Shown here: positions 5,843 through 6,306 of the stretch, piece after piece | How positions within the stretch are numbered: the stretch's first letter is position 1 | How the letters are laid out: every line of letters starts with the position of its first letter | Assembly (NCBI GenBank): GCA_937995495.1 | Contig: CALKKA010000078.1 | Span: 1 to 6,306, forward strand | Length of the DNA stretch: 6,306 nucleotides | From: an uncultured Phycisphaerae bacterium | GTDB taxonomy: Bacteria; Planctomycetota; Phycisphaerae; Sedimentisphaerales; Anaerohalosphaeraceae | Reading direction: 5' to 3' | The notes under the pieces: model-generated | Told to the model about the DNA's origin: nothing | Databases searched by the model: none | What the model saw: only the letters and a program-made list of their open reading frames with translations | Translations under genes and position numbers: made by a program

Positions 5843-6306
5843 ATGGGTATCGAAACTGCAAAAAAATGCACCACTTTTGAAATGATTCAATATTCAACGG
5901 GAGAATGTGCATTCTCCCTAGTGAATAATTCTCTGATCGCATTTGCGGCCATTTATTATACCGACGCACTGGGACTGGATCCTATTTTAGCGGGCGTGGC
6001 CATGTTTGTATCCATCTTCTGGGATGCTGTGACAGATCCGATCATGGGCCATATCAGCGACAATACTCGCAGTCGCTTTGGAAAAAGGCACCCCTTCATC
6101 CTATTGGGTGGGGTATCCATGGCCGTTAGTTTTTATTTTCTCTGGCAGATACCCGAAATCTTTCGATCCAGTTCCATGTTCCTTTTTGGGTACCTGATCG
6201 TCATGAACCTGGTTTTAAGAACGGCTTTTACCGTGTTTATTGTACCGTACACTGCACTTGGATTTGAAATCTGTACCGAGTATACCGGACGAACGAAACT
6301 ACAAGG
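5843..6306 (+). CDS. Second GPH-family sugar:cation symporter, N-terminal part (runs off right edge)
   Basis: The first 154 residues of an inner-membrane transporter; GPH proteins usually have 450-490, so about two thirds is missing. The conserved N-terminal pattern is clear: a first hydrophobic segment around YSTGECAFSLVNNSLIAFAA (17-36), then DAVTDPIMGHISDN with SRFGKRHPFIL (61-88), matching the cation-coupling TM2 and loop signature, then FIVPYTALGFEICTEYTGRT near the window end. Over the 29-residue TM2-loop segment it shares about 17 identities with the symporter at 3102-4535, so the two are related but diverged homologues rather than a recent duplication. It is transcribed away from the URO-D/GPH unit. 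The substrate is unknown; a different sugar or oligomer size from the first symporter would explain keeping both (inference). No stop or frameshift is seen in the visible part. Confidence 0.9.
   Translation, partial: MGIETAKKCTTFEMIQYSTGECAFSLVNNSLIAFAAIYYTDALGLDPILAGVAMFVSIFWDAVTDPIMGHISDNTRSRFGKRHPFILLGGVSMAVSFYFLWQIPEIFRSSSMFLFGYLIVMNLVLRTAFTVFIVPYTALGFEICTEYTGRTKLQ
5899..5918 (+). repeat. 20-bp near-perfect inverted repeat inside the start of the second symporter gene
   Basis: GGGAGAATG and CATTCTCCC are exact reverse complements separated by TG. The repeat covers codons 19-26 of the symporter. In RNA it could fold as an 8-bp stem with a GTGC loop. In DNA it has the size and symmetry of a dimeric repressor operator. 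It also encodes part of the conserved first-helix motif (TGECAFSL), so coding constraint is an alternative explanation. Confidence 0.6.

Noticed and set aside
5661..5969. A 102-codon minus-strand ORF crossing the divergent intergenic region into the second symporter
   Set aside because: It is antisense to the conserved symporter N-terminus and to the promoter region, has low-complexity basic composition, and no ribosome binding site was recognised.

Overview
The window reads as part of a carbohydrate-utilisation locus from a free-living bacterium with moderate-to-low GC. The gene types suggest the Planctomycetes/Lentisphaerae/Verrucomicrobia (PVC) group: a XylR-type fusion regulator with a LacI-like sensor and an AraC DNA-binding domain, a lipoprotein GH10 with a C-terminal carboxypeptidase-regulatory-like tail, a URO-D-fold protein, and GPH-family symporters. 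This assignment rests on remembered protein resemblance and is tentative. No RNA genes, CRISPR arrays, insertion sequences or phage genes were seen.

Layout. Positions 1-1027 (minus) hold a XylR-like regulator whose C-terminus runs off the left edge. A 160-bp divergent intergenic region (1028-1187) carries a perfect 12-bp palindrome and a perfect TATAAT box. Positions 1188-3086 (plus) encode a 632-aa lipoprotein of the glycoside hydrolase 10 (xylanase) fold. It converges, with only 15 bp between stop codons, on a two-gene minus-strand unit: a URO-D-like protein (5642-4557), then a complete GPH-type sugar:cation symporter (4535-3102), 21 bp apart. A 200-bp divergent region (5643-5842) separates this unit from a second, partial GPH symporter (5843 to the right edge, plus).

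How the genes may work together (inference). The regulator would sense an imported sugar and switch on the divergent GH10 gene. The lipoprotein would bind or cut a polysaccharide at the cell surface or in the periplasm. The two symporters would import the released glycosides, pentosides or hexuronides. The URO-D-like protein would perform an unknown cytoplasmic step on the same substrate.

The most striking point is in the GH10 protein. The general acid/base glutamate (E409) and much of the active-site scaffold are present. An ungapped alignment by eye to the family motif places a glutamine (Q511) where the catalytic nucleophile glutamate should be, and several -1/-2 subsite residues are also replaced. 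It is either a non-catalytic glycan-binding GH10 fold or an enzyme with altered chemistry. The companion URO-D-like protein also lacks the His-x-Cys zinc motif of the methyltransferase branch of its superfamily. The locus is therefore a credible candidate for a non-canonical glycan system, although nothing in the window proves a new function.
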